Origin: Aquisalibacillus elongatus
GTDB lineage: Bacteria > Bacillota > Bacilli > Bacillales > Alkalibacillaceae
Direction of reading: 5' to 3'
Assembly: GCF_003843875.1 (NCBI RefSeq)
Contig: NZ_RKRF01000009.1
Coordinates: 124,001-188,000 of the forward strand
Length of the DNA stretch: 64,000 nucleotides
Part shown: positions 35,200 to 42,742 of the stretch, one piece after another
Layout: every line of letters starts with the position of its first letter
How positions within the stretch are numbered: the stretch's first letter is position 1
Program-made: the position numbers and the translations under genes
The notes under the pieces: generated by a model
The model's input: only the letters and a program-made list of their open reading frames with translations
The model's database searches: none
Told to the model about the DNA's origin: nothing

Positions 35200-35228
35200 T
35201 TTACTCGCTCCTTTTAAAAGGGAAAAGA

Positions 35229-35264
35229 GGAAATACAATAGCTCGTAATGGCTATTGTATTTCC
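35229..35264 (-). promoter_or_regulatory. Intercistronic hairpin between binding protein and ATPase
   Basis: Perfect 14-bp stem GGAAATACAATAGC/GCTATTGTATTTCC with an 8-nt loop, 10 nt after the binding-protein stop. Such hairpins protect the upstream mRNA or cause partial termination, giving more binding protein than ATPase. Confidence 0.65.
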
Positions 35265-35274
35265 CTTAAGTCTA

Positions 35275-36228
35275 TTAGAACTTAGAATCTGGATCGTAGA
35301 ATTCATCTACATTTTCATCCGTAATTTCTGTCGCTTCCTTAATAACCATCGTTTCTTCTGGTTCTTCACCTTGAGCTAGTTGAGCAGCGATATCTACTCC
35401 ATCTTCAACCATCGTTGGAGAATATAAGAAAGTTGCTGAGATTAAACCGCCATCTTGAATGCTTTCAAAGACTTCTTTAGCGCCACCTGCACCTGTGACA
35501 AATTGAATATCATCACGGTCTGCTTCATTAATAGCCTGAACAACACCTAGTGCCATTCCATCATCTTGAGTAAACACAGCATCAATCTCTTCATGTGCCT
35601 GCAAAATATTCTGCATCACGGATAACGATGTTTCAGTTGAGAAGTCACCACTTTGAGAAGCAATTACTTCAATTCCATCTTCATTCGCCATCGCTTCTTC
35701 AAATCCCGCACCTCTTTGTTCTGTTACAGAACTTGGAGGACCAGTAATCTCTACGACTTTACCTTCGCCATTCAGCTTTTCGATAAAGTATTTACCAGCA
35801 TTTACTCCAATACCTTCGTTGTCACCTTTTACAACAACTGAGGCAGCATCGTTTTCCAATTCACGGTCAACGATGACGAGTGGAATACCTTCATCTTTTA
35901 CCTTTTGTCCAACTGGTGATAACGCAGCGGATTCGATTGGTAGCATGACAATCGCATCAACCCCTTGTGTAATTAGGTCATCAACGTCATTGGCTTGTTG
36001 GTTAGGGTCATCAGCATTCGTCATGACATACTCAACACCCTCACTCTCTTCGATCTCTTGAGCCTTATTCTCTGCGTTGTCAATTAACGCTCCCATCCAA
36101 CCGTGTGTAGCAGATGGTAGTGAGATTCCAATCGTTAACGTGTCATCATCTCCGCCTGACTCGTCACCGCAAGCTGCAAGTAATGAAATTGACAGCAATA
36201 CGACAAGAAACATGTAAAATTTCTTCAA
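35275..36228 (-). CDS. Sugar-binding lipoprotein of the ABC importer
   Basis: 317 aa. Signal MKKFYMFLVVLLSISLLAAC with Cys20 as lipid anchor. Periplasmic-binding type I fold as in RbsB: LTIGISLPSATHGWMGALIDNAENKA, NADDPNQQANDVDDLITQGVDAIVMLPIE, AVFTQDDGMALGVVQAI. First gene of the importer operon; a cre/LacI-like site lies 39 nt upstream (36267-36280). Confidence 0.92.
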   Translation of the reverse strand: MKKFYMFLVVLLSISLLAACGDESGGDDDTLTIGISLPSATHGWMGALIDNAENKAQEIEESEGVEYVMTNADDPNQQANDVDDLITQGVDAIVMLPIESAALSPVGQKVKDEGIPLVIVDRELENDAASVVVKGDNEGIGVNAGKYFIEKLNGEGKVVEITGPPSSVTEQRGAGFEEAMANEDGIEVIASQSGDFSTETSLSVMQNILQAHEEIDAVFTQDDGMALGVVQAINEADRDDIQFVTGAGGAKEVFESIQDGGLISATFLYSPTMVEDGVDIAAQLAQGEEPEETMVIKEATEITDENVDEFYDPDSKF

Positions 36229-36266
36229 AACAACATCCCCCTTAATGATTTTAATGAAGCCTTAAA

Positions 36267-36280
36267 TGTAATCGATTTCA
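36267..36280. promoter_or_regulatory. LacI/cre-like operator before the importer operon
   Basis: TGTAATCGATTTCA fits the CcpA cre pattern TGWAANCGNTNWCA and also resembles LacI-family operators. Confidence 0.6.
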
Positions 36281-36352
36281 TTTACATCTAAGAGCAATGC
36301 TCTGCCATTAATATAAAATTTTAATAACAGAGCATTAATCTTAGAAGTGGAT

Positions 36353-37336
36353 CTATGTTGATTCACGAATGAGCAATTCGTGATTTAAAAACTTATTTTC
36401 TACATCTTCGCCGTTAATTTTATTGATTAGCATGGTGGAAGCTACTGTTCCCATCTGGTACATTGGCTGAGCAATAGTGGTTAATGTTGGGTGTGTCATG
36501 TTTGAGAAATCAATGTTATCAAATCCAATTAGCGCCACTTCATCCGGCACTTCCACACCTGTATTGTTTAATTCTTTTAATGCCCCAATAGCTAATAAGT
36601 CTGATACAGAAAAAATAGCTGTAGGTCGGTCTTTCAAACTCATCACTTTTTTCGTGGCTTGAATTCCTTGTTCAAACCCAAGCTGATCCGTATATAACAT
36701 ATAATCTGGGTTCACTTGGATGCCAAATTCTTCAAGTGCTTTAACGTATCCATCTTTACGTTGTCTAGCGTATAAATACTTTTCATTTGAGTTAAACAAT
36801 GCAATCTTCTCATGCCCTAATTTAATTAAATGCTTAACAGCACGGTACGCAGCATCTTCATTGTCAATGGTTACATAAGGAATATTGCCTTCTAAGGAGT
36901 ATTCACTACACTGTATGATTGCATGGTTTTTAGAAAGTTCCTTCAAAGTGTCGATATTTACAGCTGGATCCATTGAAATGATGCCATCTGCCATCTTTTT
37001 TCGAACTAAGTCAAAATAAATGTTCTCACGCTCGGGATTTGAATCCGTTTCACAAAGCAAAATATTATAATTATGATCTAATGCATTTTGCTCTATTCCC
37101 TTAATAATTTCAAAATAGAATGGGTTTGAAATAGTTGGAACTAAGACTAGTAAAACTCGACTCTCTGAGTTTCTTAAATTTCGGCCCAACATGCTAGGTT
37201 CATATTTTAGTTTTCGAATTGCGTCTTCTACTTTTATTTTCGTTTTAGGGGTTACAACATTTTGGCCGTTTAACACCCTTGAAACGGTTGCAACTGAGAC
37301 ACCAGCTACTTTTGCTACTTCATTGATGTTCGCCAT
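36353..37336 (-). CDS. LacI family transcriptional regulator
   Basis: 327 aa. N-terminal HTH NINEVAKVAGVSVATVSRVLNGQNVVTPKTKIKVEDAI (2-40), then a sugar-binding core (VLLVLVPTISNPFYFEIIKGIEQNA). Likely controls the flanking importer operon and the divergent isomerase gene. Palindromes of its class lie at 37365-37378, 37475-37488 and 36267-36280. Effector unknown. Confidence 0.92.
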   Translation of the reverse strand: MANINEVAKVAGVSVATVSRVLNGQNVVTPKTKIKVEDAIRKLKYEPSMLGRNLRNSESRVLLVLVPTISNPFYFEIIKGIEQNALDHNYNILLCETDSNPERENIYFDLVRKKMADGIISMDPAVNIDTLKELSKNHAIIQCSEYSLEGNIPYVTIDNEDAAYRAVKHLIKLGHEKIALFNSNEKYLYARQRKDGYVKALEEFGIQVNPDYMLYTDQLGFEQGIQATKKVMSLKDRPTAIFSVSDLLAIGALKELNNTGVEVPDEVALIGFDNIDFSNMTHPTLTTIAQPMYQMGTVASTMLINKINGEDVENKFLNHELLIREST

Positions 37337-37364
37337 TTATTAATCTACTCCAATACACAAGTTC

Positions 37365-37378
37365 TGTAATCGTTTACA
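37365..37378. promoter_or_regulatory. LacI/cre-like operator before the lacI-type gene
   Basis: TGTAATCGTTTACA, a near-perfect LacI-type palindrome with central CG that also fits cre, 29 nt before the regulator start. Confidence 0.65.
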
Positions 37379-37474
37379 ATTTTTATACTATATTACCCAA
37401 AATTTTCTGTCAACTATTATTTTAAATTTTATGAAAACTATTGATTCTTATGAATAAATTATATATGTTAGTTA

Positions 37475-37488
37475 TGTAAAGGATTACA
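37475..37488. promoter_or_regulatory. Palindrome before the isomerase gene
   Basis: TGTAA-AGGA-TTACA, perfect 5-bp arms, 40 nt before the ATG at 37529. It has the arms of the other sites but lacks the central CG. Confidence 0.45.
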
Positions 37489-37528
37489 TTTTCGTATTTT
37501 CTGAAAATATTTTGAGGAGGTATTTTTT

Positions 37529-38497
37529 ATGAAACTTGGTGTGTTTACGGTATTGTTTTCTCACCTTGAACTAGATGACATGTTAGATTACGTATCATCC
37601 AAAGGTATTGAAGCAGTTGAATTAGGTACAGGTGGCTTCCCTGGTGATGCGCATTGTAAAATTGACGAATTACTAGAGAATCCTGGTGCTTTATCTGTTT
37701 TTAAAGAAAAGATTGATAGTCGTGGGCTTACCATTAGTGCATTGAGTTGTCACGGGAACCCTCTACATCCGCAGAAACAGATTGCTGAGCCGAATGACGC
37801 CTTGTTAGATAAAACGATTAAGTTGGCTTCTCTCTTAGACGTCCCTGTCGTCAACACATTTTCAGGCTGTCCAGGTGACCATGAAGGCGCTCTTTATCCA
37901 AACTGGCCTGTTTCACCTTGGCCTCATGACTTTCAGGAAGTTTTAAAGTGGCAATGGGAAGAAAAACTAATTCCATATTGGAAAGAAAAAAATGACTTGG
38001 CTCAATCTTACGGTGTAAAAATTGGCCTTGAACTACACGGCGGATTTTCCGTACATACGCCAAACAATATGTTAAAACTACGTGAAGCTTGTGGAGAAGC
38101 AATCGGAGCTAACTTAGATCCGTCACATATGTGGTGGCAAGGAATTGACCCTGTTGAATCTATTAAAATTTTAGGTCGTGAAAATGCGATTCACCACTTC
38201 CATGCAAAAGATACGATCATTGATCAACCTAACATGAACCGTAATGGCTTAACGGATATGACGGATTATTCTCAAATGAAAGATCGCGCATGGTATTTCA
38301 GAACGGTTGGTTTCGGACACGATTCAAAAACATGGGCGGATATGATTAGTACTCTGCGTTTAATGGATTATGATTATGTCGTTAGCATCGAACACGAAGA
38401 CGGGTTAATGTCTATTGACGAAGGCTTTTCAAAGGCCGTTGATACATTAAAACCACTTATGGTTAAAGAATCCATAAAAGAAATGTGGTGGGCATAA
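37529..38497 (+). CDS. Sugar phosphate isomerase/epimerase (xylose isomerase-like TIM barrel)
   Basis: 322 aa. TIM-barrel of the AP-endonuclease-2 type: KLGVFTVLFSHLELDDMLDYV, ISALSCHGNPLHP, GLELHGGFSVHTPN, GANLDPSHMWWQGIDP, HFHAKDT. The Glu, Asp and His residues of these segments are the usual metal ligands. Divergent from the LacI gene and thus part of the sugar cluster. Works with the Gfo/Idh dehydrogenase on an unknown sugar. TGAGGAGG precedes the ATG. Confidence 0.88.
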   Translation: MKLGVFTVLFSHLELDDMLDYVSSKGIEAVELGTGGFPGDAHCKIDELLENPGALSVFKEKIDSRGLTISALSCHGNPLHPQKQIAEPNDALLDKTIKLASLLDVPVVNTFSGCPGDHEGALYPNWPVSPWPHDFQEVLKWQWEEKLIPYWKEKNDLAQSYGVKIGLELHGGFSVHTPNNMLKLREACGEAIGANLDPSHMWWQGIDPVESIKILGRENAIHHFHAKDTIIDQPNMNRNGLTDMTDYSQMKDRAWYFRTVGFGHDSKTWADMISTLRLMDYDYVVSIEHEDGLMSIDEGFSKAVDTLKPLMVKESIKEMWWA

Positions 38498-38535
38498 GAA
38501 AACGCAAGGCGAATTCAATTTCGCCTTGCGTTTTT
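38498..38535. terminator. Bidirectional terminator
   Basis: AAAACGCAAGGCGAA/TTCGCCTTGCGTTTT, a 15-bp stem with a 6-nt loop, between the isomerase and dioxygenase genes. Confidence 0.9.
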
Positions 38536-38536
38536 A

Positions 38537-39487
38537 CTATTTCTTTGGTTTTACTTCACGCACTTCTATCGAATCTACTAAAGACTCGATTTGATTACGG
38601 TGTTGTTCTAACCATTCAGGTAATTTGAGTTCTTCACCTAAGTGATCAACCGTTTCATCCGTATCAAACCCTGGTGTGTCCGTTGCAACTTCGAATAAAA
38701 TGCCACCCCATTCGCGGAAATAGATAGACGTAAAGTACTGTCGATCTAGAATCTCCGTTGGCCTTAAGCCATGTTCTTGGATGTAGCTTCGCCAATCTTG
38801 CTGATCTTCATAATCATCTACTCTCCACGCGATATGATGGACAGTTCCTGCTCCCATTTCACCTCGCGGAAACGCTTTGACTGGTACATCGATGATATTT
38901 CCGATGTCGCTTTTCGAACGGAACCTTAAATAACGATCCTCTTCTCCTACTTTTTCAAAACCTAAACCTTCTTCTAATAATTCGGCTGTTTTCTGAGGTG
39001 CACCTGAATAAAGCACAGCGCCGCCAAACCCTTTAATCGCAACATCTGACGTCACTCCGTTAAATTCCCAAGTGTTTTCTGGGCCATCTTCCCGTTCAAC
39101 TAATTCCAACTTCAAGCCATGAGGATCTTCGAATTGTAAATAAGTCTCACCAAAGCGTGTTTCGGTTTCCGTTTGATAACCAAAATCACTTAACCGCTTC
39201 TCCCAAAATGAAAGTGCTCCAGTCGGCACACCAAACGTTGTAAATCCAACTTGCCCGGAACCTACACGACCTTGTGGGATGTTTTTCCAAGGAAAGAAAG
39301 TCAAAATGGTTCCCGGCGTCCCCTTTTCATCTCCAAAATAAAAATGATAAGTACCCGGATCATCAAAATTAACAGTCTTCTTCACTAACCTTAACCCAAG
39401 TACCCCAACGTAAAAATCGATATTTTCCTGCGACGGACCTGCAATCGCTGTAATATGATGAACGCCATTCGTTTGTTTATTCGTCAT
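38537..39487 (-). CDS. mhqO: Ring-cleaving dioxygenase, MhqO-like (two VOC domains)
   Basis: 316 aa with two vicinal-oxygen-chelate halves. Likely metal ligands are in GVHHITAIAG (His10/11), GTVHHIAWRVDD (second half) and GGILFEVATDTPG (Glu). It matches the hydroquinone-detoxifying MhqO/MhqA proteins of Bacillus. The perfect 20-bp palindrome at 39508-39527 is the type bound by MhqR, supporting induction by quinones. Monocistronic here; no mhqR gene in the window. Confidence 0.85.
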   Translation of the reverse strand: MTNKQTNGVHHITAIAGPSQENIDFYVGVLGLRLVKKTVNFDDPGTYHFYFGDEKGTPGTILTFFPWKNIPQGRVGSGQVGFTTFGVPTGALSFWEKRLSDFGYQTETETRFGETYLQFEDPHGLKLELVEREDGPENTWEFNGVTSDVAIKGFGGAVLYSGAPQKTAELLEEGLGFEKVGEEDRYLRFRSKSDIGNIIDVPVKAFPRGEMGAGTVHHIAWRVDDYEDQQDWRSYIQEHGLRPTEILDRQYFTSIYFREWGGILFEVATDTPGFDTDETVDHLGEELKLPEWLEQHRNQIESLVDSIEVREVKPKK

Positions 39488-39507
39488 AAGGAATGTCTCC
39501 TTTCAAT

Positions 39508-39527
39508 TTATCTTGAATTCAAGATAA
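39508..39527. promoter_or_regulatory. MhqR-type operator
   Basis: TTATCTTGAA-TTCAAGATAA, a perfect 20-bp palindrome 20 nt before the dioxygenase start. It matches the known MhqR (MarR family) box TATCTcGAATTCgAGATA. Confidence 0.75.
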
Positions 39528-39570
39528 TTATAACTCATATTCAAAACCTTTTCAACTTTTGACGTTCGTA

Positions 39571-39600
39571 AAAAAAGAGCAGCTTTTTCAGCTACTCTTT
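39571..39600 (-). terminator. Rho-independent terminator
   Basis: AAAGAGTAGCTG/AGCTGCTCTTT-type stem, then TTTTTTT on the minus strand. It ends the small GNAT unit, 78 nt past that gene's stop. Confidence 0.8.
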
Positions 39601-39678
39601 CCTGTTCACCCACATTTCATACGGATATTCACCCGTTATGTCTGGGTTGTATTGTTTAATGTCGATCACTAGAATTCA
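39601..39678 (-). pseudogene. In-frame coding-like remnant after the small GNAT gene
   Basis: Past the TAA stop at 39679 the same frame continues through a second stop (TGA) and then 25 sense codons, VIDIKQYNPDITGEYPYEMW and VNRKE, before TAG. The amino-acid pattern looks protein-like but has no ribosome site. Probably a decayed gene end. Low certainty. Confidence 0.3.
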
Positions 39679-39951
39679 TTAACCAATAAACACATCTTGA
39701 TATTCATTTGTTCGTCCAAGTTTTTTCTTAGCATATGGGCAAGAGGCTGTCACTTTTAGATTGTGTTCCCGCGCATAATCTACAACTGTTTTCACCAATT
39801 TTCCAGCTACACCTTCACCTCTTAATTTTTCAGAAACCTCGGTATGATCAATGTCAATCGTCTTGTCATCCGTATAATTAAATGTCACTTCCGCATCTTT
39901 GTGATCCTCATCACCGATATAAAAGCCGTGGTCGTCTTGTTTAATTTCCAT
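39679..39951 (-). CDS. Small GNAT-like N-acetyltransferase (YjdJ type)
   Basis: 90 aa, a mini-GNAT: DKTIDIDHTEVSEKLRGEGVAGKLVKTVVDYAREHNLKVTASCPYAKKKL, where RGEGVAGKL is the acetyl-CoA loop and CPYAKKKL the typical end. This short family (YjdJ/GTNAT-like) has unknown substrates. It overlaps the upstream small membrane gene by 11 nt. Confidence 0.88.
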   Translation of the reverse strand: MEIKQDDHGFYIGDEDHKDAEVTFNYTDDKTIDIDHTEVSEKLRGEGVAGKLVKTVVDYAREHNLKVTASCPYAKKKLGRTNEYQDVFIG

Positions 39952-40099
39952 TAATCATCTCTCCTCCAAGTAAGATCATATTCATCTCTTCAATATACTG
40001 ATTCCGATCAATTGAAATAAAAATTAAATAAGTCACAACTGCCATCACAGCAATAATGGCTATAATTAAAAAAACCATCTTTTTGCCATTAAAATTCAT
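39941..40099 (-). CDS. Small single-helix membrane protein
   Basis: 52 aa, MNFNGKKMVFLIIAIIAVMAVVTYL, one N-terminal helix and a short tail ending GGEMINGN. AAAGGAG lies upstream of tandem ATG codons (40102 and 40099); the second has better spacing. The stop overlaps the GNAT start, so they form a two-gene unit. No known family. Confidence 0.6.
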   Translation of the reverse strand: MNFNGKKMVFLIIAIIAVMAVVTYLIFISIDRNQYIEEMNMILLGGEMINGN

Positions 40100-40170
40100 C
40101 ATCACAACTCCTTTGCTTAAGAAAAGCATAACCTCACACAACATTCTTTTCTCTATTTTAACATAATAAA

Positions 40171-40195
40171 AAGCCCGTCAAACTGACGAGCTTAG
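40171..40195 (-). terminator. Rho-independent terminator
   Basis: AAGCTCGTCA/TGACGGGCTT stem (one mismatch), 3-nt loop, then TTTATTATG on the minus strand; ends the sigma/anti-sigma operon. Confidence 0.75.
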
Positions 40196-41160
40196 TAATT
40201 TTCAGGCGAAAGTGAAATTGTCTCCAAATTACTTTCACCCCAACGAATTTGTAGTTTAGGGTCATCCATCGTATCAAGCTGTCTTGGTGAAATAAATTCA
40301 AACGTACTAGATTCTTCAACTACTTTATGAGTTTGGAACGAGAGTGGCTGATCTCCATCCTTTAAAATCAAGTCAAATTCCTCTGTATTCTCAAGTTCAT
40401 CTGGATTGTGTAAAGTTAGTAAATACATTGGATGCTCTATTGCTTGTAAAGTCACTTTCCAAGTTCCTTCTCCAGTATAAACAGTCACTTCCGAGGCGAC
40501 TTGTTCAATTCCTCGTACATAAGCAATGAGTTCAGTTAGTACATTGACATATTGTTCTCGGTTCTCTTCGTCTGATTTTCCTTCTTTGATTAATAATATC
40601 TCATCAATCCAGCCCGATATTTTTTCTTTTGCAGAATCTGTATTTGCATCTGCATCAGTAATTTCTGAAAGAGCCAGTTCAAGATAGGCAAACGTTCTCG
40701 CTTTATCTACATAGAAATAATCTAAGTGATTATTAACTAATTGCTCAGGGCTGTAGCTCTCTTGAAATGGGCTGACAGCTTCTTTGTTTTGATCCAACAA
40801 AGTGGCAGCTTCATACAAATAGCTGACTGCAAGTGATAGTTCATGTCCATTAGTATTGGCTCCAAACGGATGTGTCTTCACGTTCACAAAAGGTTTAACG
40901 TCCTCGAATAAAGATACATCGCCACTCCCTTGCTTTTGTTCCGGCGCAACAATTTCGTCTTCTTGACTGAACGTCATAACACCGATTAATACCGCAATCG
41001 CCATCACAGCTATCGTAACAGGATAAATGAGCCATTGTTTTTTCTTCTTCGACTCTTGCAGCTTATGAGTTATTTGATTCCAGTTCCGTTGTTTTTGTTG
41101 AGGGCTCATCTTATGGTTCGGAAATTCACTCATTTGACGTTCCAAATCATCCCTTTTCAA
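40192..41160 (-). CDS. Transmembrane anti-sigma factor (inferred from context)
   Basis: 322 aa. Cytoplasmic head 1-43 (MKRDDLERQMSEFPNHKMSP, KQRNWNQITHKLQESKKKKQ), one membrane helix (about 44-64), then an extracytoplasmic domain with a helical half and a beta half (TWKVTLQAIEHPMYLLTL). No recognised domain. The start overlaps the sigma gene by 14 nt, so it is very likely its anti-sigma. No zinc-binding motif seen. Confidence 0.78.
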   Translation of the reverse strand: MKRDDLERQMSEFPNHKMSPQQKQRNWNQITHKLQESKKKKQWLIYPVTIAVMAIAVLIGVMTFSQEDEIVAPEQKQGSGDVSLFEDVKPFVNVKTHPFGANTNGHELSLAVSYLYEAATLLDQNKEAVSPFQESYSPEQLVNNHLDYFYVDKARTFAYLELALSEITDADANTDSAKEKISGWIDEILLIKEGKSDEENREQYVNVLTELIAYVRGIEQVASEVTVYTGEGTWKVTLQAIEHPMYLLTLHNPDELENTEEFDLILKDGDQPLSFQTHKVVEESSTFEFISPRQLDTMDDPKLQIRWGESNLETISLSPENY

Positions 41161-41665
41161 TTAGATCCCTCCTTTGGCCTTCTAAAAGCGTGCGTAATTT
41201 TTGCTTAGCTCTATGAAACGTGACGTCGACTTTTTTCGAATCCCACCCTAAAATCTCCGCCGTTTCTTTTGCTGTTAATTCCATAACCCCTCTGTAAATG
41301 ACTACATCACGATAATGTGGTTTTAACGAATTAATCTGTGTATACAATTCATCATCTCGTTCATCAGAGACCACCTGTTGTTCTGGTGATATAGTTTGTT
41401 CGCTTTCAACATCTTCTTTGATTGGCAACCATTTTTTTAATTTTTGCTTACGAGCTCGGTCAATTGACAATCGTCTAGCAATCGTGATTAACCACGTTTT
41501 GGGTGACGCTTCTCCTTTAAACTGCTTTAAATTTCGATGCGCCTTAATAAAGACGTCTTGTAATAGATCGTCTACATCATGCGTTCTGTTGTAGTAAACA
41601 AGGAAGTGATAAATATCTTGACTGTACATCTCATACCATTCTTCTATCTGTTGATTATTCGCCAC
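41147..41665 (-). CDS. ECF sigma factor, SigX-like
   Basis: 172 aa from GTG 41665. Region 2: YSQDIYHFLVYYNRTHDVDDLLQDVFIKAHRNLKQFKGEASPKTWLITIARRLSIDRARKQ, close in style to SigX; region 4: LKPHYRDVVIYRGVMELTAKETAEILGWDSKKVDVTFHRAKQKL. AGAGGGGG lies upstream. Longer frames to 41719 would overlap the predicted ECF promoter (41692-41718), so I reject them; ATG 41671 and GTG 41668 are alternatives. Confidence 0.9.
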   Translation of the reverse strand: MANNQQIEEWYEMYSQDIYHFLVYYNRTHDVDDLLQDVFIKAHRNLKQFKGEASPKTWLITIARRLSIDRARKQKLKKWLPIKEDVESEQTISPEQQVVSDERDDELYTQINSLKPHYRDVVIYRGVMELTAKETAEILGWDSKKVDVTFHRAKQKLRTLLEGQRRDLIEKG

Positions 41666-41691
41666 CACCATCCCCCTCTCTTTAACCATTA

Positions 41692-41718
41692 GACGATTGA
41701 ACGCTAATATTTCTTTCA
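41692..41718 (-). promoter_or_regulatory. ECF-type promoter of the second sigma operon
   Basis: On the minus strand TGAAAG (41718-41713), 17-nt spacer, CGTCTAATG from 41695. Predicted start falls just before the AGAGGGGG ribosome site. Autoregulation is likely. Confidence 0.55.
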
Positions 41719-41726
41719 ATAATTTT

Positions 41727-41758
41727 AAAAAAGTACCTCAAAACTTAATTGAGGTACT
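41727..41758 (-). terminator. Rho-independent terminator
   Basis: AGTACCTCAA/TTGAGGTACT stem, 7-nt loop, then TTTTTTAAAATT on the minus strand; overlaps the stop of the lipoprotein gene and separates it from the sigma operon. Confidence 0.85.
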
Positions 41759-42575
41759 AGTATAAAATATATGGATATAACTGTTGCCCAATAATAATAA
41801 TTAATATAAGGAATAAGCCCATTAGTAAATGCACTTGGTAAATTCGTGTATGTTTTAAATAAATTAAATCCAAAGCAACAAGCGGTATAACAGTAAGTAA
41901 TACAAAGGCCAATATGTAAGCCCAAAAATTGAAAAAGCCTGAAAATATTGGGATCAAGCCCAGCATAACGGACCCGAAGAAATTAATCACGCCATTAATT
42001 CCCCGATAAACTTTCGGATATTCCTCTTTAGATAATTTGCGGATATTCAAAAATTTTCTTAAGAACTTATCAAGCACCCACATAATCAATCCAATACCAA
42101 TCATTGCTATGAAGAGAGATTTAATATTTGAATCCTGATTATCTCGATAATTAAAATGCCGACTCGTTTCTTCTGCTAAAGTTTCTCCACTCTCTGATAG
42201 GACTCTCACTTCTATCCCATTGTGATAAACAGCGTCCTTTAGATCACGCTCATTTACCTTTTCCTTCAACTCATATTTAAAATAAACATAAGTACCATAA
42301 CGCTCCTGACCAACTTCAATAGCCTCATTAGTCACTTCGTTTCCATTTATATTCACTACATAGTCATCTTCCATCTGATTAGACAACCATTCATCTTGTA
42401 TATCTACCTCAACATCGACAAAAACATTTTCATCTGTCTGGTTTTCAAGATCGACTGTAACTGTGACTCGATTGTAATCCGTATAAAAATCTACCGAATC
42501 AAGACTGACAGGGTCATCCTCACCACAGCCTGCGAGTATAATTAATAGAATTCCTACTAGGAAGAACTTCTTCAT
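41757..42575 (-). CDS. Lipoprotein with C-terminal multi-helix membrane domain
   Basis: 272 aa. Signal MKKFFLVGILLIILAGC with Cys17 as lipid anchor, then an extracytoplasmic beta-rich domain (about 18-145, VDFYTDYNRVTVTVDLENQT). Then come a helix at about 152-170, a basic cytoplasmic loop (FLRKFLNIRKLSKEEY), and three more helices to the end. The combination of lipid anchor and polytopic C-terminus is unusual. Family not recognised. An ECF promoter (42612-42637) precedes it, and the sigma operon follows, suggesting it is a target or partner of that sigma. Confidence 0.8.
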   Translation of the reverse strand: MKKFFLVGILLIILAGCGEDDPVSLDSVDFYTDYNRVTVTVDLENQTDENVFVDVEVDIQDEWLSNQMEDDYVVNINGNEVTNEAIEVGQERYGTYVYFKYELKEKVNERDLKDAVYHNGIEVRVLSESGETLAEETSRHFNYRDNQDSNIKSLFIAMIGIGLIMWVLDKFLRKFLNIRKLSKEEYPKVYRGINGVINFFGSVMLGLIPIFSGFFNFWAYILAFVLLTVIPLVALDLIYLKHTRIYQVHLLMGLFLILIIIIGQQLYPYILY

Positions 42576-42611
42576 CGAAAATTCCTTTCAATTTATCATC
42601 TAAGCATTTCA

Positions 42612-42637
42612 GACGAACAGATCTCCAATGAGTTTCA
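42612..42637 (-). promoter_or_regulatory. ECF sigma-type promoter of the lipoprotein/TM gene
   Basis: On the minus strand TGAAAC (42637-42632), 16-nt spacer, CGTCTGAAA from 42615, about 37 nt before the start codon. Shares ATCTGTTCGTCT with the promoter at 16259-16285. Confidence 0.68.
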
Positions 42638-42711
42638 AAACATGTTGTCTAGTATTGGTATAAATTTTCTGGTAAATGTTAGGTTTTGTCTAGTAAACTC
42701 GACTTCTTCAT

Positions 42712-42742
42712 AAAAAAATTCGCCTGAAAAGCTCAGGCGAAT
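42712..42742 (-). terminator. Rho-independent terminator
   Basis: ATTCGCCTGA/TCAGGCGAAT stem, 5-nt loop, T run on the minus strand; ends the DMT exporter gene. Confidence 0.88.
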
